Source of the DNA: Gammaproteobacteria bacterium
Lineage (GTDB): Bacteria > Pseudomonadota > Gammaproteobacteria > Steroidobacterales > Woeseiaceae
Assembly (NCBI GenBank): GCA_003645495.1
Contig: QNFK01000031.1
Location: forward strand, 1-10,525
DNA length: 10,525 bases
Reading direction: 5' to 3'
Within the stretch, counting starts at the first letter, position 1; each line of letters opens with the position of its first letter. The notes below the pieces were generated by a model that was not told where the DNA came from, made no database searches, and saw only the letters and a program-made list of their open reading frames with translations. The position numbers and the translations under genes were made by a program. This document shows positions 1 to 6,946 of this stretch, piece by piece.

Positions 1-10
1 TCCAGCGCGA

Positions 11-610
11 TCATTTCGCTCGTTTAACACCGATAATCGCAACCGGCTCCGTCAACATTTGTCCTTTTGTATAGTCCGAATCGGAAGGACCATCCGCCGG
101 CGACTCATTGATTGCTCTGACCACATCCATGCCGCTGACAACCTTGCCGAAAGCCGCGAAACCTTGTTCATCCGGATTGCGCACTTCACCGTAGTCAAGC
201 GCGGGCTGATCGCCGAGAACAATAAAGAATTCAGTACTCGCGGTTCCAACATCACCGCGAGCCATGGAAATAACACCATCGGTATGCAAGATTCCCGTCT
301 GTTCGGTCGTTTCATGTTCAATTGGCGGGAACGGACCCTCTTCCACATTAAGCCCACCCTGAATGACCTCGATTTTCGGGCTTCCCTTGTCGTTTTCGTA
401 ACTAACAACACGATAGAAAGTACCACCGTCAAGATGACCGCCATCTACCAACTGTAGAAAATTAGCGGCGGAAATCGGTGCTTTATCTACATATACGTCG
501 ATTTCGATGTCACCCAAATCCGTCAACATAATTGTTCTTACTGTCGCGTCCTCGGCTACTGCAATTGTGGACAGGAATACGATGAGCGCGGCGGCGGCTA
601 TTTTTATCAC
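11..610 (-). CDS. Secreted cyclophilin-type peptidyl-prolyl cis-trans isomerase
   Basis: A 199-residue protein that would catalyse cis-trans isomerisation of proline peptide bonds during folding of exported proteins. Residues 1-19 form a Sec signal peptide (one Lys, a hydrophobic core, then AVA before ED), so it should act in the periplasm. Cyclophilin hallmarks are in order: FYRVV at 65-69 with the catalytic Arg67, IQGG at 83-86, SMAR at 115-118, STEFFI at 125-130 and FAAFGKV at 151-157. The tryptophan seen in many cyclosporin-sensitive eukaryotic members is absent, as is usual in bacterial ones. The start codon is GTG (608-610), with an AGGGAG ribosome-binding site about 10 bases upstream. 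The TGA of an upstream remnant reading frame overlaps this GTG (GTGA), so translation may be coupled. Family assignment is secure; the natural substrate is unknown. Confidence 0.95.
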   Translation of the reverse strand: MIKIAAAALIVFLSTIAVAEDATVRTIMLTDLGDIEIDVYVDKAPISAANFLQLVDGGHLDGGTFYRVVSYENDKGSPKIEVIQGGLNVEEGPFPPIEHETTEQTGILHTDGVISMARGDVGTASTEFFIVLGDQPALDYGEVRNPDEQGFAAFGKVVSGMDVVRAINESPADGPSDSDYTKGQMLTEPVAIIGVKRAK

Positions 611-765
611 GAAATATTGCTCCCTGACTTTTTCAATACGTAACTGTCAAACGCTTCGGCAAACCGCGCCGGCGCCCTGGAATCCATCCGAAGATACATG
701 GGTGGCTCTACAAGTTCGAGTTCCATCAACAGAAATTGACCATCCGCACCGCGTCGGCGTACGCG
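607..765 (-). pseudogene. Remnant of the C-terminus of an ATP-grasp domain protein
   Basis: A 52-codon open frame between the GNAT stop and the cyclophilin start, with no good start codon or ribosome-binding site. Its translation contains LLMELELVEPPMYLRM followed by ARFAEAF. From memory, this closely resembles the C-terminal end of bacterial ATP-grasp proteins of the RimK/glutathione-synthetase-like type, where an ELELIEP segment supplies metal-binding glutamates and a helix follows. Just upstream, in another frame (about 744-770), the codons read YADAVR, a plausible degraded match to the YARVDAVR-like strand that precedes this segment in such proteins. A frameshift plus small deletions would join the two. 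Everything further N-terminal is missing and GNAT coding sequence takes its place. The final TGA (607-609) overlaps the cyclophilin GTG. It could instead be a small expressed ORF (ATG at 724-726, 39 residues) coupled to the cyclophilin. Confidence 0.6.
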
Positions 766-768
766 TCA

Positions 769-1299
769 TCAGGCCGTCACCGCATCGCCCAGCATCAATC
801 GCATACCAATACGTTTACTGATATCGATGCCCGCCTTGCCTTCTTCTTCGATAAGTCTCGCAAGCCCGGTTGCAAGCTCTGCTGAGCGCAGACGAACGAA
901 TCCCAGCTTTTCATAAAATGGCGCATTCCATGGTAAATGTTTGAATGTGATCAGTGTCAGGGCAGAGAATCCACTGTCACGCGCCCAGCCAACGACCGCA
1001 TTCACGAGATCTGTACCAATACCACGCTGTCCGTAGTTCGGCAAAACGTCCACTTCGTCCAGGTGCGCCCCATCGTCGACCAATGTAACAAGGGCGAAGC
1101 CGACCGGCACACCGTTCCCCGTGAGCGCAACCCAGATTCGGTTGTCTTTCTGTGCTTCACGCAGTTGTTTCAGTTCGGTTACTCGATAGCGAACGCTTTG
1201 TGGCAGGTCGGCCTCGGAAAACATTGTCGCGGCCGCAAGTTCAATCGGTCCAATTGCTGCCAGGTGCTCTTTGGCTGCTAATGTGACACTAAAGGTCAT
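769..1299 (-). CDS. GNAT-family N-acetyltransferase
   Basis: A 176-residue protein expected to move an acetyl group from acetyl-CoA to an amine; the acceptor cannot be told from sequence. The GNAT core is visible. A beta strand (LDEVDVLPNYG, 80-90) leads into the pyrophosphate-binding loop QRGIGT (91-96) and its helix. Motif B follows with NAPFYEKLGF (125-134), including the Tyr129 position that often acts as general acid. The N-terminal half contains a typical WVALTGNGVPVGFALV strand pair (56-71). The C-terminal tail (about 137-176) extends past the core. The gene begins 26 bases after yjdF with an ATG at 1297-1299 and no strong ribosome-binding site, so it is probably transcribed with yjdF. 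It ends directly against the ATP-grasp remnant. Confidence 0.9.
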   Translation of the reverse strand: MTFSVTLAAKEHLAAIGPIELAAATMFSEADLPQSVRYRVTELKQLREAQKDNRIWVALTGNGVPVGFALVTLVDDGAHLDEVDVLPNYGQRGIGTDLVNAVVGWARDSGFSALTLITFKHLPWNAPFYEKLGFVRLRSAELATGLARLIEEEGKAGIDISKRIGMRLMLGDAVTA

Positions 1300-1325
1300 C
1301 GTATTTGTTCGCGTGAGCGGTCAAA

Positions 1326-1949
1326 CTAGTCGATGAAGCCGGCACGCTGCAATTGCTGGTCGTGCATCCGACCCAGCAGAAGCAACGCGAGAATGGCACC
1401 AGCAAGCGCAAAGCCCATATCTGATTGTGTATCCCACACGTAGCCTTGCGTGCCGAGAAAGGAATCAGCAGCTTCAGCGGATAGCAAAGCCACCCACCAT
1501 TCGATCAACTCGTAAAACGCGCTGAATGCCAGGCAAAAACAAACAATAAAAAAGTCTCGCCAGCGCGTACTGTTAAAAACCTTCTTGCGAATCACAATCT
1601 CGCGAGCAACGATTACCGGTACAAAGCCCTGCACGAAATGACCGAGTTTGTCGTAGTTGTTTCGCGACTGTCCGAATTCCTCCTGAATCCAGTCGAACAA
1701 CGGCACTTCAGCATAAGTGTAGTGGCCACCGACCATGAGAATGACGCAGTGAACCAACACCAGGAAATACACCAGCCCGGTCAGGGGAAACGTATCGCGG
1801 GTGTACAACATGATTGCGGCCGCAAGGAGCGCGGGGAAAACCTCAAGCAACCAGGTAGGATAATCGTGCGGCTTTATTGCGGACCAGGCGAGAACAAGTA
1901 AGAAAACAAGAATCCAGGCGTATTGCATCGTCTTGCTTTGCGCTTCCAT
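1326..1949 (-). CDS. yjdF: DUF2238 (YjdF-like) inner-membrane protein
   Basis: A 207-residue polytopic membrane protein of the DUF2238/YjdF family, close to the usual length of about 205-210. Hydrophobic segments lie near residues 10-25, 31-50, 56-74, 104-120, 132-150 and 179-193. Family signatures are clear: HYTYAEVPLFDW (76-87), NNYDKLGHFVQGFVP (97-111), FYELIEWW (145-152) and FLGTQGYVWDTQSDM (164-178). These put several conserved His, Asp, Glu and Trp residues at loop-membrane boundaries, which suggests a polar or metal-binding site, but no biochemical function is established to my knowledge. The ATG at 1947-1949 is preceded by GAGGAG about 8 bases upstream, which settles the start over a second ATG seven codons in. 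It lies 81 bases downstream of slyX and 26 bases upstream of the GNAT gene. Confidence 0.9.
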   Translation of the reverse strand: MEAQSKTMQYAWILVFLLVLAWSAIKPHDYPTWLLEVFPALLAAAIMLYTRDTFPLTGLVYFLVLVHCVILMVGGHYTYAEVPLFDWIQEEFGQSRNNYDKLGHFVQGFVPVIVAREIVIRKKVFNSTRWRDFFIVCFCLAFSAFYELIEWWVALLSAEAADSFLGTQGYVWDTQSDMGFALAGAILALLLLGRMHDQQLQRAGFID

Positions 1950-2030
1950 GTCTGGCTCCTCAATATTGGCATCTGTTAACCGGCAGAGAAGTGTCTGGCC
2001 AGGCTTCAGATCTTCAATGCCACCTGATAA

Positions 2031-2243
2031 TTAGTAATGGGGTGGACGTTCGTCTTCTGTCCCGCCAGCCGAACCCCCATCCGGAAGTGTCTTTATCCTG
2101 TCAACCAACGACTTGCAGAGCAGCTCCAGCTGAGATATCTGCGCTTGCTGACTCGTCAGCGCGTCGTCCAGTTCATTGAGCAAATGCTCCTGGTGCGCGA
2201 GCTTGGTCTCCAGGTCTATCAGTCTTTCTTCGTCCACCGGCAT
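2031..2243 (-). CDS. slyX: SlyX family protein
   Basis: A 70-residue protein with the complete SlyX layout. A single amphipathic heptad-repeat region (about 5-52, ERLIDLETKLAHQEHLLNEL onward) should form a coiled coil. A short polar linker follows, then the characteristic C-terminal PPHY. SlyX was named for its position beside slyD in enterics; its role is not defined. Here it has no slyD neighbour. Instead it is divergent from uup, with 124 bases between the two start codons, so promoters for both directions should lie there. Small size, coiled-coil heptads and the exact C-terminal tetrapeptide make the call firm despite the low complexity. Confidence 0.93.
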   Translation of the reverse strand: MPVDEERLIDLETKLAHQEHLLNELDDALTSQQAQISQLELLCKSLVDRIKTLPDGGSAGGTEDERPPHY

Positions 2244-2367
2244 GCTTTGTTATGGTTTCAGACAGGACACTACGGCTACCGCAGCAATTCTTCAATGCCA
2301 AAGACAGCACGATTTGCCGGTCAACGTGTATCCTTCTGCCTCAGAAAGGACCGGATAAGCGCAATAC
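2244..2367. promoter_or_regulatory. Divergent slyX / uup intergenic region
   Basis: This 124-base gap separates the divergent slyX and uup start codons and must carry promoters for both unless uup is read from further upstream. I see no box pair on either strand close enough to sigma-70 consensus to name. Ahead of uup, AGGA at 2347-2350 is too far from the ATG for ideal spacing, and GGATAAG (from 2353) ends about 8 bases before it. Called by gene arrangement only. Confidence 0.35.
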
Positions 2368-4278
2368 ATGCCATTAATACGTTTCAACGCGGTGTCGCTC
2401 GATTTTGCCGAGCACAAAATTCTCACAGAGGCTGATTTCTCTATCGAGCCAGGCGAGCGGGTGTGCCTGATCGGTCGAAACGGCGCAGGTAAATCAACGA
2501 CTTTCAAACTCATCGCCGGCTCCATAACTGAGGATCAGGGGGAAATTGTCCGCCAGACAGGGATGATCGTCAGCCAGCTGGAGCAGGAGCTACCGGAGGC
2601 GATGGACCAGCCAGTTCACGAAGTTGTGAAATCCGGGCTTGCCGAAATCCAGGACCTGCTTGACGAATACCGCAAGCGTTCGCTGCAGGATCTTGATCGT
2701 GACGGGCTCCGTGAACTTGAAGTACTGCATCAGCAGATCGATGCTCATGGTGGCTGGCACATCGAGCAGCGTGTGGAAACCACAATATCCGAATTGAGCC
2801 TGCCCGCAGAAAAGAATATGAACGAATTATCGGGCGGTTGGCGACGGCGGGTCGCGCTGGCGCGCGCATTGGTGCAGAAACCCGATCTCCTGCTACTGGA
2901 TGAGCCGACCAATCACCTCGACATCGTAACCATCAAATGGCTGGAGAATGTCATCCATTCCTATGCCGGTGCGGTTATTTTCATTACCCATGACCGCGCA
3001 TTTCTGCAACGCCTTGCGACACGCATTCTGGAAATCGATCGCGGCAAGCTGACCAGCTGGCCTGGCGATTACAAAAACTTCCTGCGCCGGAAAGAAGAAG
3101 CACTGTCGGCGGAGACGCGTGAAAACGAGCGGTTCGACAAAAAACTGGGACAAGAGGAAGTCTGGATTCGACAAGGTATAAAAGCACGTCGGACGCGCAA
3201 TGAGGGACGCGCACGAGCGCTCGTACAGATGCGCGAGGAGCGTGAGAAACGAATTAGCCGTGAAAAGGATGCACGAATTTATATTGAAGAGGCAGACAAA
3301 TCCGGGCGTAAGGTAATTCGGGCAAAAAATATCAGCTATAGATTTGACGACGAACCATTAATCGAAAACTTTTCGATCAAGATTATGCGTGGCGATCGTA
3401 TCGGAATACTTGGCAATAACGGCGTGGGCAAGACTACATTGTTGCGACTGCTGCTTGGCGAGATTGAACCTCAGTCCGGCACCATAAAACACGGCACCAA
3501 TATTGAAATTGGTTATTTCGATCAGTTACGAGAAACACTTGATCCGGAAAAATCCGTTGCCGAAAACGTTGGCGACGGACGAACCTATATCAGGATGAAT
3601 GGCAAAGAGCGACACATCATTGGTTACCTGAAAGGCTTTTTGTTCACGCCGAAGCGCTCAATGATGCCGGTTAAGTCGTTGTCCGGCGGCGAGCGCAATC
3701 GCATTATCCTCGCCAAGCTGTTCACCAAAGCCGCGAACCTGCTGGTCCTTGACGAACCTACCAATGACCTGGATATGGAAACGCTGGAGGTCCTGGAACA
3801 ACGCCTCACCGAATACAACGGCACATTAATTGTTGTCAGTCACGACCGACAGTTTCTCGACAATGTCGTCACCAGCACCATCGTCTTCGAAGCCGATGGC
3901 AAGCTGGAGGAATACGTGGGCGGATACTCCGACTGGCTGCGACAGGGCAAAGAACTCGCCGAGGCCGACAATCCGGTTGAAAACCAAGCAGTTGCGAACG
4001 TACAAGGTAAAGCACTGGCGGCCAGAAAAGCGCAGAAACTCAACTACAACGAACAGCGAGAACTTGATCAGTTGCCGGAAAACATCCAGAAACTGGAAAC
4101 CCAGGTTGCATCACTCGAGGAGCAGGTAGGTGCTGCGGACTTCTACGCGCAGGACCATGAACTCACGAAATTAGTCCTGCAGGACTTTTCACAGGCGCAA
4201 CAGTCACTCGACCAGGCGCTGGAACGCTGGACTGAACTTGAGGATCGACAACAACAATACAAACAGAAACGGCCCTGA
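2368..4278 (+). CDS. uup: ABC-F family ATPase Uup
   Basis: A 636-residue soluble protein with two ABC ATPase domains in tandem and no membrane domain, the ABC-F architecture. Domain 1 has Walker A GRNGAGKS (36-43), signature LSGGW (154-158), Walker B LLLLDEP (174-180) and the switch histidine H208. A charged linker (about 240-315, with WIRQGIKARRTRNEGR) corresponds to the P-site tRNA interaction motif. Domain 2 has Walker A GNNGVGKT (349-356), signature LSGGE (438-442), Walker B with VLDEPTND (460-467) and H492. FTPKRSMMPVKSLSGG (426-441) is typical of Uup rather than EttA, YheS or YbiT. The C-terminal 80 residues form a predicted coiled coil, the region that binds DNA in E. coli Uup. Family members act on ribosomes and E. 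coli uup mutants show raised transposon excision. It is the only plus-strand gene here and converges on the MAPEG gene 30 bases away. Confidence 0.96.
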   Translation: MPLIRFNAVSLDFAEHKILTEADFSIEPGERVCLIGRNGAGKSTTFKLIAGSITEDQGEIVRQTGMIVSQLEQELPEAMDQPVHEVVKSGLAEIQDLLDEYRKRSLQDLDRDGLRELEVLHQQIDAHGGWHIEQRVETTISELSLPAEKNMNELSGGWRRRVALARALVQKPDLLLLDEPTNHLDIVTIKWLENVIHSYAGAVIFITHDRAFLQRLATRILEIDRGKLTSWPGDYKNFLRRKEEALSAETRENERFDKKLGQEEVWIRQGIKARRTRNEGRARALVQMREEREKRISREKDARIYIEEADKSGRKVIRAKNISYRFDDEPLIENFSIKIMRGDRIGILGNNGVGKTTLLRLLLGEIEPQSGTIKHGTNIEIGYFDQLRETLDPEKSVAENVGDGRTYIRMNGKERHIIGYLKGFLFTPKRSMMPVKSLSGGERNRIILAKLFTKAANLLVLDEPTNDLDMETLEVLEQRLTEYNGTLIVVSHDRQFLDNVVTSTIVFEADGKLEEYVGGYSDWLRQGKELAEADNPVENQAVANVQGKALAARKAQKLNYNEQRELDQLPENIQKLETQVASLEEQVGAADFYAQDHELTKLVLQDFSQAQQSLDQALERWTELEDRQQQYKQKRP

Positions 4279-4298
4279 CAGCGAGGGTATTTGGCTAT

Positions 4299-4329
4299 TT
4301 GCTGTTGATCAGAGCACTTGCAACAGCAA
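4299..4329. repeat. 9-bp perfect inverted repeat at convergent uup/MAPEG ends
   Basis: TTGCTGTTG (4299-4307) and CAACAGCAA (4321-4329) are perfect reverse complements around a 13-base loop. The hairpin starts 20 bases past the uup stop and overlaps the last codons of the convergent MAPEG gene. Neither strand has a T-run after the stem, so it is not a standard intrinsic terminator. It could still mark transcript 3' ends from both sides or block exonucleases. Convergent placement is the main reason to note it. Confidence 0.4.
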
Positions 4330-4695
4330 CGCTACCTGGCAGCCGAATCCTGTAGCAAATGCGAGCGTACGAACCCACGGCACGGCAAACGTATATGCCA
4401 CTACATGCACCAACCGAGCCCAGAAATAAATCTGGCATGCCAAAACGGTGATGTCATTGCTCACGCCAGCTGCATTTGCGACCAACACCAGCGTTGCAAA
4501 CACGACGAGATTCTCTATCGCATTCGCGTGGCCCGCTTTCATTTTCGCGGCCCAACCTGATAGCGGCTTCGGGTTTTCCGGATAGCCTACGGCGTCTATT
4601 AACCCACGCACGGCAATGAGATTAATAATATAGGGCATCCACAATACGGCTGTCAGTGCGGTTACCCAGGTGAGGCTCATCAGTTCGCTGGTCAT
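4309..4695 (-). CDS. MAPEG-family membrane protein
   Basis: A 128-residue integral membrane protein with four hydrophobic segments, matching the size and topology of MAPEG proteins (membrane-associated proteins in eicosanoid and glutathione metabolism). The diagnostic stretch lies after the first membrane helix: an AKMKAGHANAIENLVVFA segment whose ANAIENL core matches the conserved Asn-Glu motif of the family, and then FWARLVHVVAY. Bacterial members often have unknown substrates; some have glutathione transferase or peroxidase activity. The ATG at 4693-4695 is preferred because GGAG lies 6-7 bases upstream. A GTG four codons further out (4705-4707) would overlap that site. It sits 44 bases after the VOC gene, another family with thiol-conjugate members, so shared detoxification is possible but only inferred. 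Confidence 0.88.
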   Translation of the reverse strand: MTSELMSLTWVTALTAVLWMPYIINLIAVRGLIDAVGYPENPKPLSGWAAKMKAGHANAIENLVVFATLVLVANAAGVSNDITVLACQIYFWARLVHVVAYTFAVPWVRTLAFATGFGCQVALLLQVL

Positions 4696-4739
4696 ATCTG
4701 TCTCCACATATTTATATATTCAAGGAGTCTTCTTCGTTC

Positions 4740-5120
4740 TCAGACCCAGGCGTGGGCCTTGTTTTCGAAATCGGCGCTAACAGCTGGCACGACACAGAAG
4801 CGTTGTCCTGTTGGTGCTTCCATTACTACCCAGCGCTTGATCTCGGCAATTCGTTTGGCGCCATGTTTTTCCAGGCGCGCAACCTCTGCCGCTATGTCGT
4901 CTGTTTCGATATCAATGTGAACGCGGCTCGCGTGATCGACCTTCTGTATTTCGATGTACGGATCGTCCGCTGGCATATCGAGCTCTACGTACGGACTTTT
5001 GGCAAGGTTCGCTGCTTGTTTTGCCGGCGCACCAAGCGCCTGCGACCAGAATCGCGCGGCATCATCTAGATCATCTGTATCGCAGTCGATAATAAGACCT
5101 GCAAATTTGCTCTTATGCAT
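4740..5120 (-). CDS. VOC superfamily (glyoxalase-like) protein
   Basis: A 126-residue single-chain VOC protein. The paired beta-alpha-beta-beta-beta modules are recognisable: an N-terminal FAGLIIDC strand, DLDDAARFWSQALG helix (17-30), PYIEIQKV strand (54-61), VHIDIETDD strand (67-75), AAEVARLEKHGAKRI helix, and MEAPTGQRFCVVPA closing strands (100-114). VHIDIETDD with EAPTG and RFCVV is typical of the glyoxalase-like-domain group usually left without a substrate. His68 is the obvious potential metal ligand. The ATG at 5118-5120 is chosen over an in-frame TTG at 5139-5141. It begins 26 bases after the nhaA stop and probably lies in the nhaA transcript. Superfamily is secure; the reaction is unknown. 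Confidence 0.87.
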   Translation of the reverse strand: MHKSKFAGLIIDCDTDDLDDAARFWSQALGAPAKQAANLAKSPYVELDMPADDPYIEIQKVDHASRVHIDIETDDIAAEVARLEKHGAKRIAEIKRWVVMEAPTGQRFCVVPAVSADFENKAHAWV

Positions 5121-5146
5121 AATTCGACACTGTAATTGCAAAAGGT

Positions 5147-6349
5147 TTAATTCGATACTTTCCCGTTTTTCCTGCCATTCTTCGGCAATGTCAGATGCAG
5201 CACCAGGTATGCCATGCCGGCTGACAGTACTGAGCCGACAATCGTACCGACGCGATCATCGTACAGCAGGTTCATATCCGTTCCTTTGCTTTCGAACGCC
5301 AATGAGCCGATAAACATGCTCATTGTAAAACCAACACCACACAATATAGCCACACCGTAAAGACTCCCCCAGCTGGCACCGGCCGGAAGCTTTGCGAACC
5401 CCAGTTTTATTGCTAGCCAGCAGGTCCCGAAAATACCAATTTGCTTGCCAAGAAACAAACCCAACGCGATGCCGAGTGGCACCGGATGCAGCAAGTCGAT
5501 GAACTCCATGTTGGTGACCGACACGCCGGCATTAACGAATGCAAAAATTGGCAGGATTGCAAAAGCCACAATGTGGTGTAAATCGCTCTCGAGTTCGCGC
5601 AGCGGCGATCGTGATGGTTCTGTACTTGATTGCATTGGAATAAACGCCGCCAGTGCCACGCCAGCCAATGTCGCATGCACGCCTGACTTTAAAACTGCAA
5701 CCCACATGATCAGACCAACCCAGAGATACGGTGAGATATCTGAGACCCCACGCCTGTTCATTATCGTTAGCACTACCAGGCAAGCTGCTGCCGTCAGCAT
5801 GGAGGCCTGCGACAATTCACCGGAGTAAAAAATCGCAATAATCACTATGGCGGCGATGTCATCAAAGATAGCTACCGATACCAGGAAAATTTTGAGACCC
5901 ACAGGAACACGATTGCTGAAAAGTGACAACAATCCCAGCGAAAATGCGATGTCTGTGGCGGACGGAATCGCCCAGCCGCTCATCGCAGCCGGGTCGTCGT
6001 GATTGAAGTACATGTAAATGAGAACAGGAACGACAACGCCACCAATAGCACCACAGAACGGCAAGATGACATTGCTAACTCGAGACAGTTCTCCCTCAAG
6101 TACTTCACGCTTTAACTCGAGGCCGACGAGAAAAAAGAACACGGCCATGAGGCCATCGTTTATCCACAATACCAGTGGTTTCGCGATAATGAGGTCACCG
6201 ACACGAACTTCGACTGGCACACCAAGCAAGAGATCGTAGTAGCCGAAAAACGGAGAATTGGCCAACAGCATCGCCAGCACCGCTGCGGCGATTAACAAAA
6301 TACCACCGGCTGCTTCAAGCCGTAAGAATTCTTTTATGGTTGCTTTCAT
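5147..6349 (-). CDS. nhaA: Na+/H+ antiporter NhaA
   Basis: A 400-residue inner-membrane antiporter that exports Na+ (or Li+) in exchange for protons, supporting pH and sodium homeostasis. Length and numbering match E. coli NhaA closely. ATD at 131-133 places Asp133, and IFDD at 161-164 places the ion-binding pair Asp163/Asp164. FFFLVGLELKREV (71-83) carries the pH-sensing acidic/Lys segment. The GKQIGIF motif (291-297) holds a lysine that probably corresponds to the functionally important Lys300 of E. coli. About twelve hydrophobic segments are present, and the C-terminal tail is lysine-rich. The ATG at 6347-6349 has no strong ribosome-binding site. No nhaR regulator is adjacent. The gene is separated from the TerB-like gene by 119 A/T-rich bases, so it probably has its own promoter, with the VOC gene behind it. 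Confidence 0.97.
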   Translation of the reverse strand: MKATIKEFLRLEAAGGILLIAAAVLAMLLANSPFFGYYDLLLGVPVEVRVGDLIIAKPLVLWINDGLMAVFFFLVGLELKREVLEGELSRVSNVILPFCGAIGGVVVPVLIYMYFNHDDPAAMSGWAIPSATDIAFSLGLLSLFSNRVPVGLKIFLVSVAIFDDIAAIVIIAIFYSGELSQASMLTAAACLVVLTIMNRRGVSDISPYLWVGLIMWVAVLKSGVHATLAGVALAAFIPMQSSTEPSRSPLRELESDLHHIVAFAILPIFAFVNAGVSVTNMEFIDLLHPVPLGIALGLFLGKQIGIFGTCWLAIKLGFAKLPAGASWGSLYGVAILCGVGFTMSMFIGSLAFESKGTDMNLLYDDRVGTIVGSVLSAGMAYLVLHLTLPKNGRKNGKVSN

Positions 6350-6468
6350 CTCAGTACTGACAACAGATTATTTTGTTTTTTTGTTGGTCGAGAACCGTCA
6401 CTCAACCATTTTATTTTCTTTACTGATTGTTTTTATTGGTTTTTTTTGACCGGCAAATCAGAGCCGGA
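6350..6468 (-). promoter_or_regulatory. A/T-rich upstream region of nhaA
   Basis: On the minus strand this gap is strikingly A-rich, with A-runs of 7-8 (6441-6447 and 6365-6372 regions). Such tracts are commonly curved DNA and UP-element-like or H-NS-bound sequence. A short inverted repeat, CCGGC/GCCGG (6450-6467), sits just after the TerB-like stop but is followed by A rather than T on that strand, so it is not an intrinsic terminator for it. A 10-base palindrome, TCAGTACTGA (6351-6360), touches the nhaA start. I cannot name -10 and -35 boxes with confidence. Confidence 0.3.
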
Positions 6469-6933
6469 TTAAGCCCGGGTTTCCTCAAAGTAGCGGTCAT
6501 AAGCACAATGCATGACATCTGCCGGTATGTCGATAATTTGCGCAGCAGTGCTCAGCTTGTCCATCTCCTCGGCGTCTTTACGCCCATCAGCTGCCACCAC
6601 CTTCAGCATCATGAGTGCGATTTCCTCTTTCTCTGCCAGGTTCAATATGACTGACAGTTCCTTAAGCAGGTTTTCCAGATCCGGATTTTCTGCAATATCA
6701 TTCATTGCCCGGGTCAGTAATTCCAGAGCATTCGCACTTGGCAGTTCGAAGTGGTCGCTCAGTAGTCCCAGCATTTGCTCTGTTTCGCTCCCCGAAATAT
6801 TGCCATCTCCCTTGGCAACAAAAACAAGCAATACAGCAACCAGATATTTCGCATCATAAACTTCTGTAACGTTTTGCGTCTCGATGAGCATTTCATCATC
6901 TGCAAAACGTGGTGGTTTTGGTTCCTCGATCAT
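6469..6933 (-). CDS. TerB-like (tellurite resistance/DjlA N-domain) protein
   Basis: A 154-residue soluble protein of the TerB-like all-helical fold. It shows the family's two symmetric acidic segments: KGDGNISGSETEQM (about 42-55) in the first half and VAADGRKDAEEMDKL (about 114-128) in the second. DG-x(n)-E is the conserved acidic, possibly metal-binding, pattern. Between them lies ALMMLKVVAADG, the helix typical of the fold. No other ter genes are present, so tellurite resistance should not be inferred. The ATG at 6931-6933 is chosen because AGGGAAAA precedes it. A longer frame from 6966 would overlap the upstream oxidoreductase gene. With the chosen start the two genes are 13 bases apart and surely co-transcribed. 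Confidence 0.85.
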   Translation of the reverse strand: MIEEPKPPRFADDEMLIETQNVTEVYDAKYLVAVLLVFVAKGDGNISGSETEQMLGLLSDHFELPSANALELLTRAMNDIAENPDLENLLKELSVILNLAEKEEIALMMLKVVAADGRKDAEEMDKLSTAAQIIDIPADVMHCAYDRYFEETRA

Positions 6934-6946
6934 GATTTTCCCTGCT

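Noticed and set aside
666..675. GCGCCGGCGC palindrome between GNAT and cyclophilin
   Set aside because: Ten bases of G/C palindrome are expected by chance and lie within the remnant ATP-grasp coding frame.
4708..4725. TATATAAAT stretch upstream of the MAPEG gene as a -10 box
   Set aside because: No acceptable -35 sequence at proper spacing, and it sits directly at the ribosome-binding site, leaving almost no leader.
4309..6349. nhaA, VOC and MAPEG genes as a dedicated detoxification system
   Set aside because: Only proximity on one strand supports it; none of the three has a defined substrate link, and the arrangement is ordinary.
6441..6467. CCGGC/GCCGG stem with an adjacent run of eight T on the plus strand, at the end of the TerB-like gene
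   Set aside because: For the minus-strand gene the stem is followed by A, not T, and on the plus strand the T-run precedes the stem; no intrinsic terminator on either strand.
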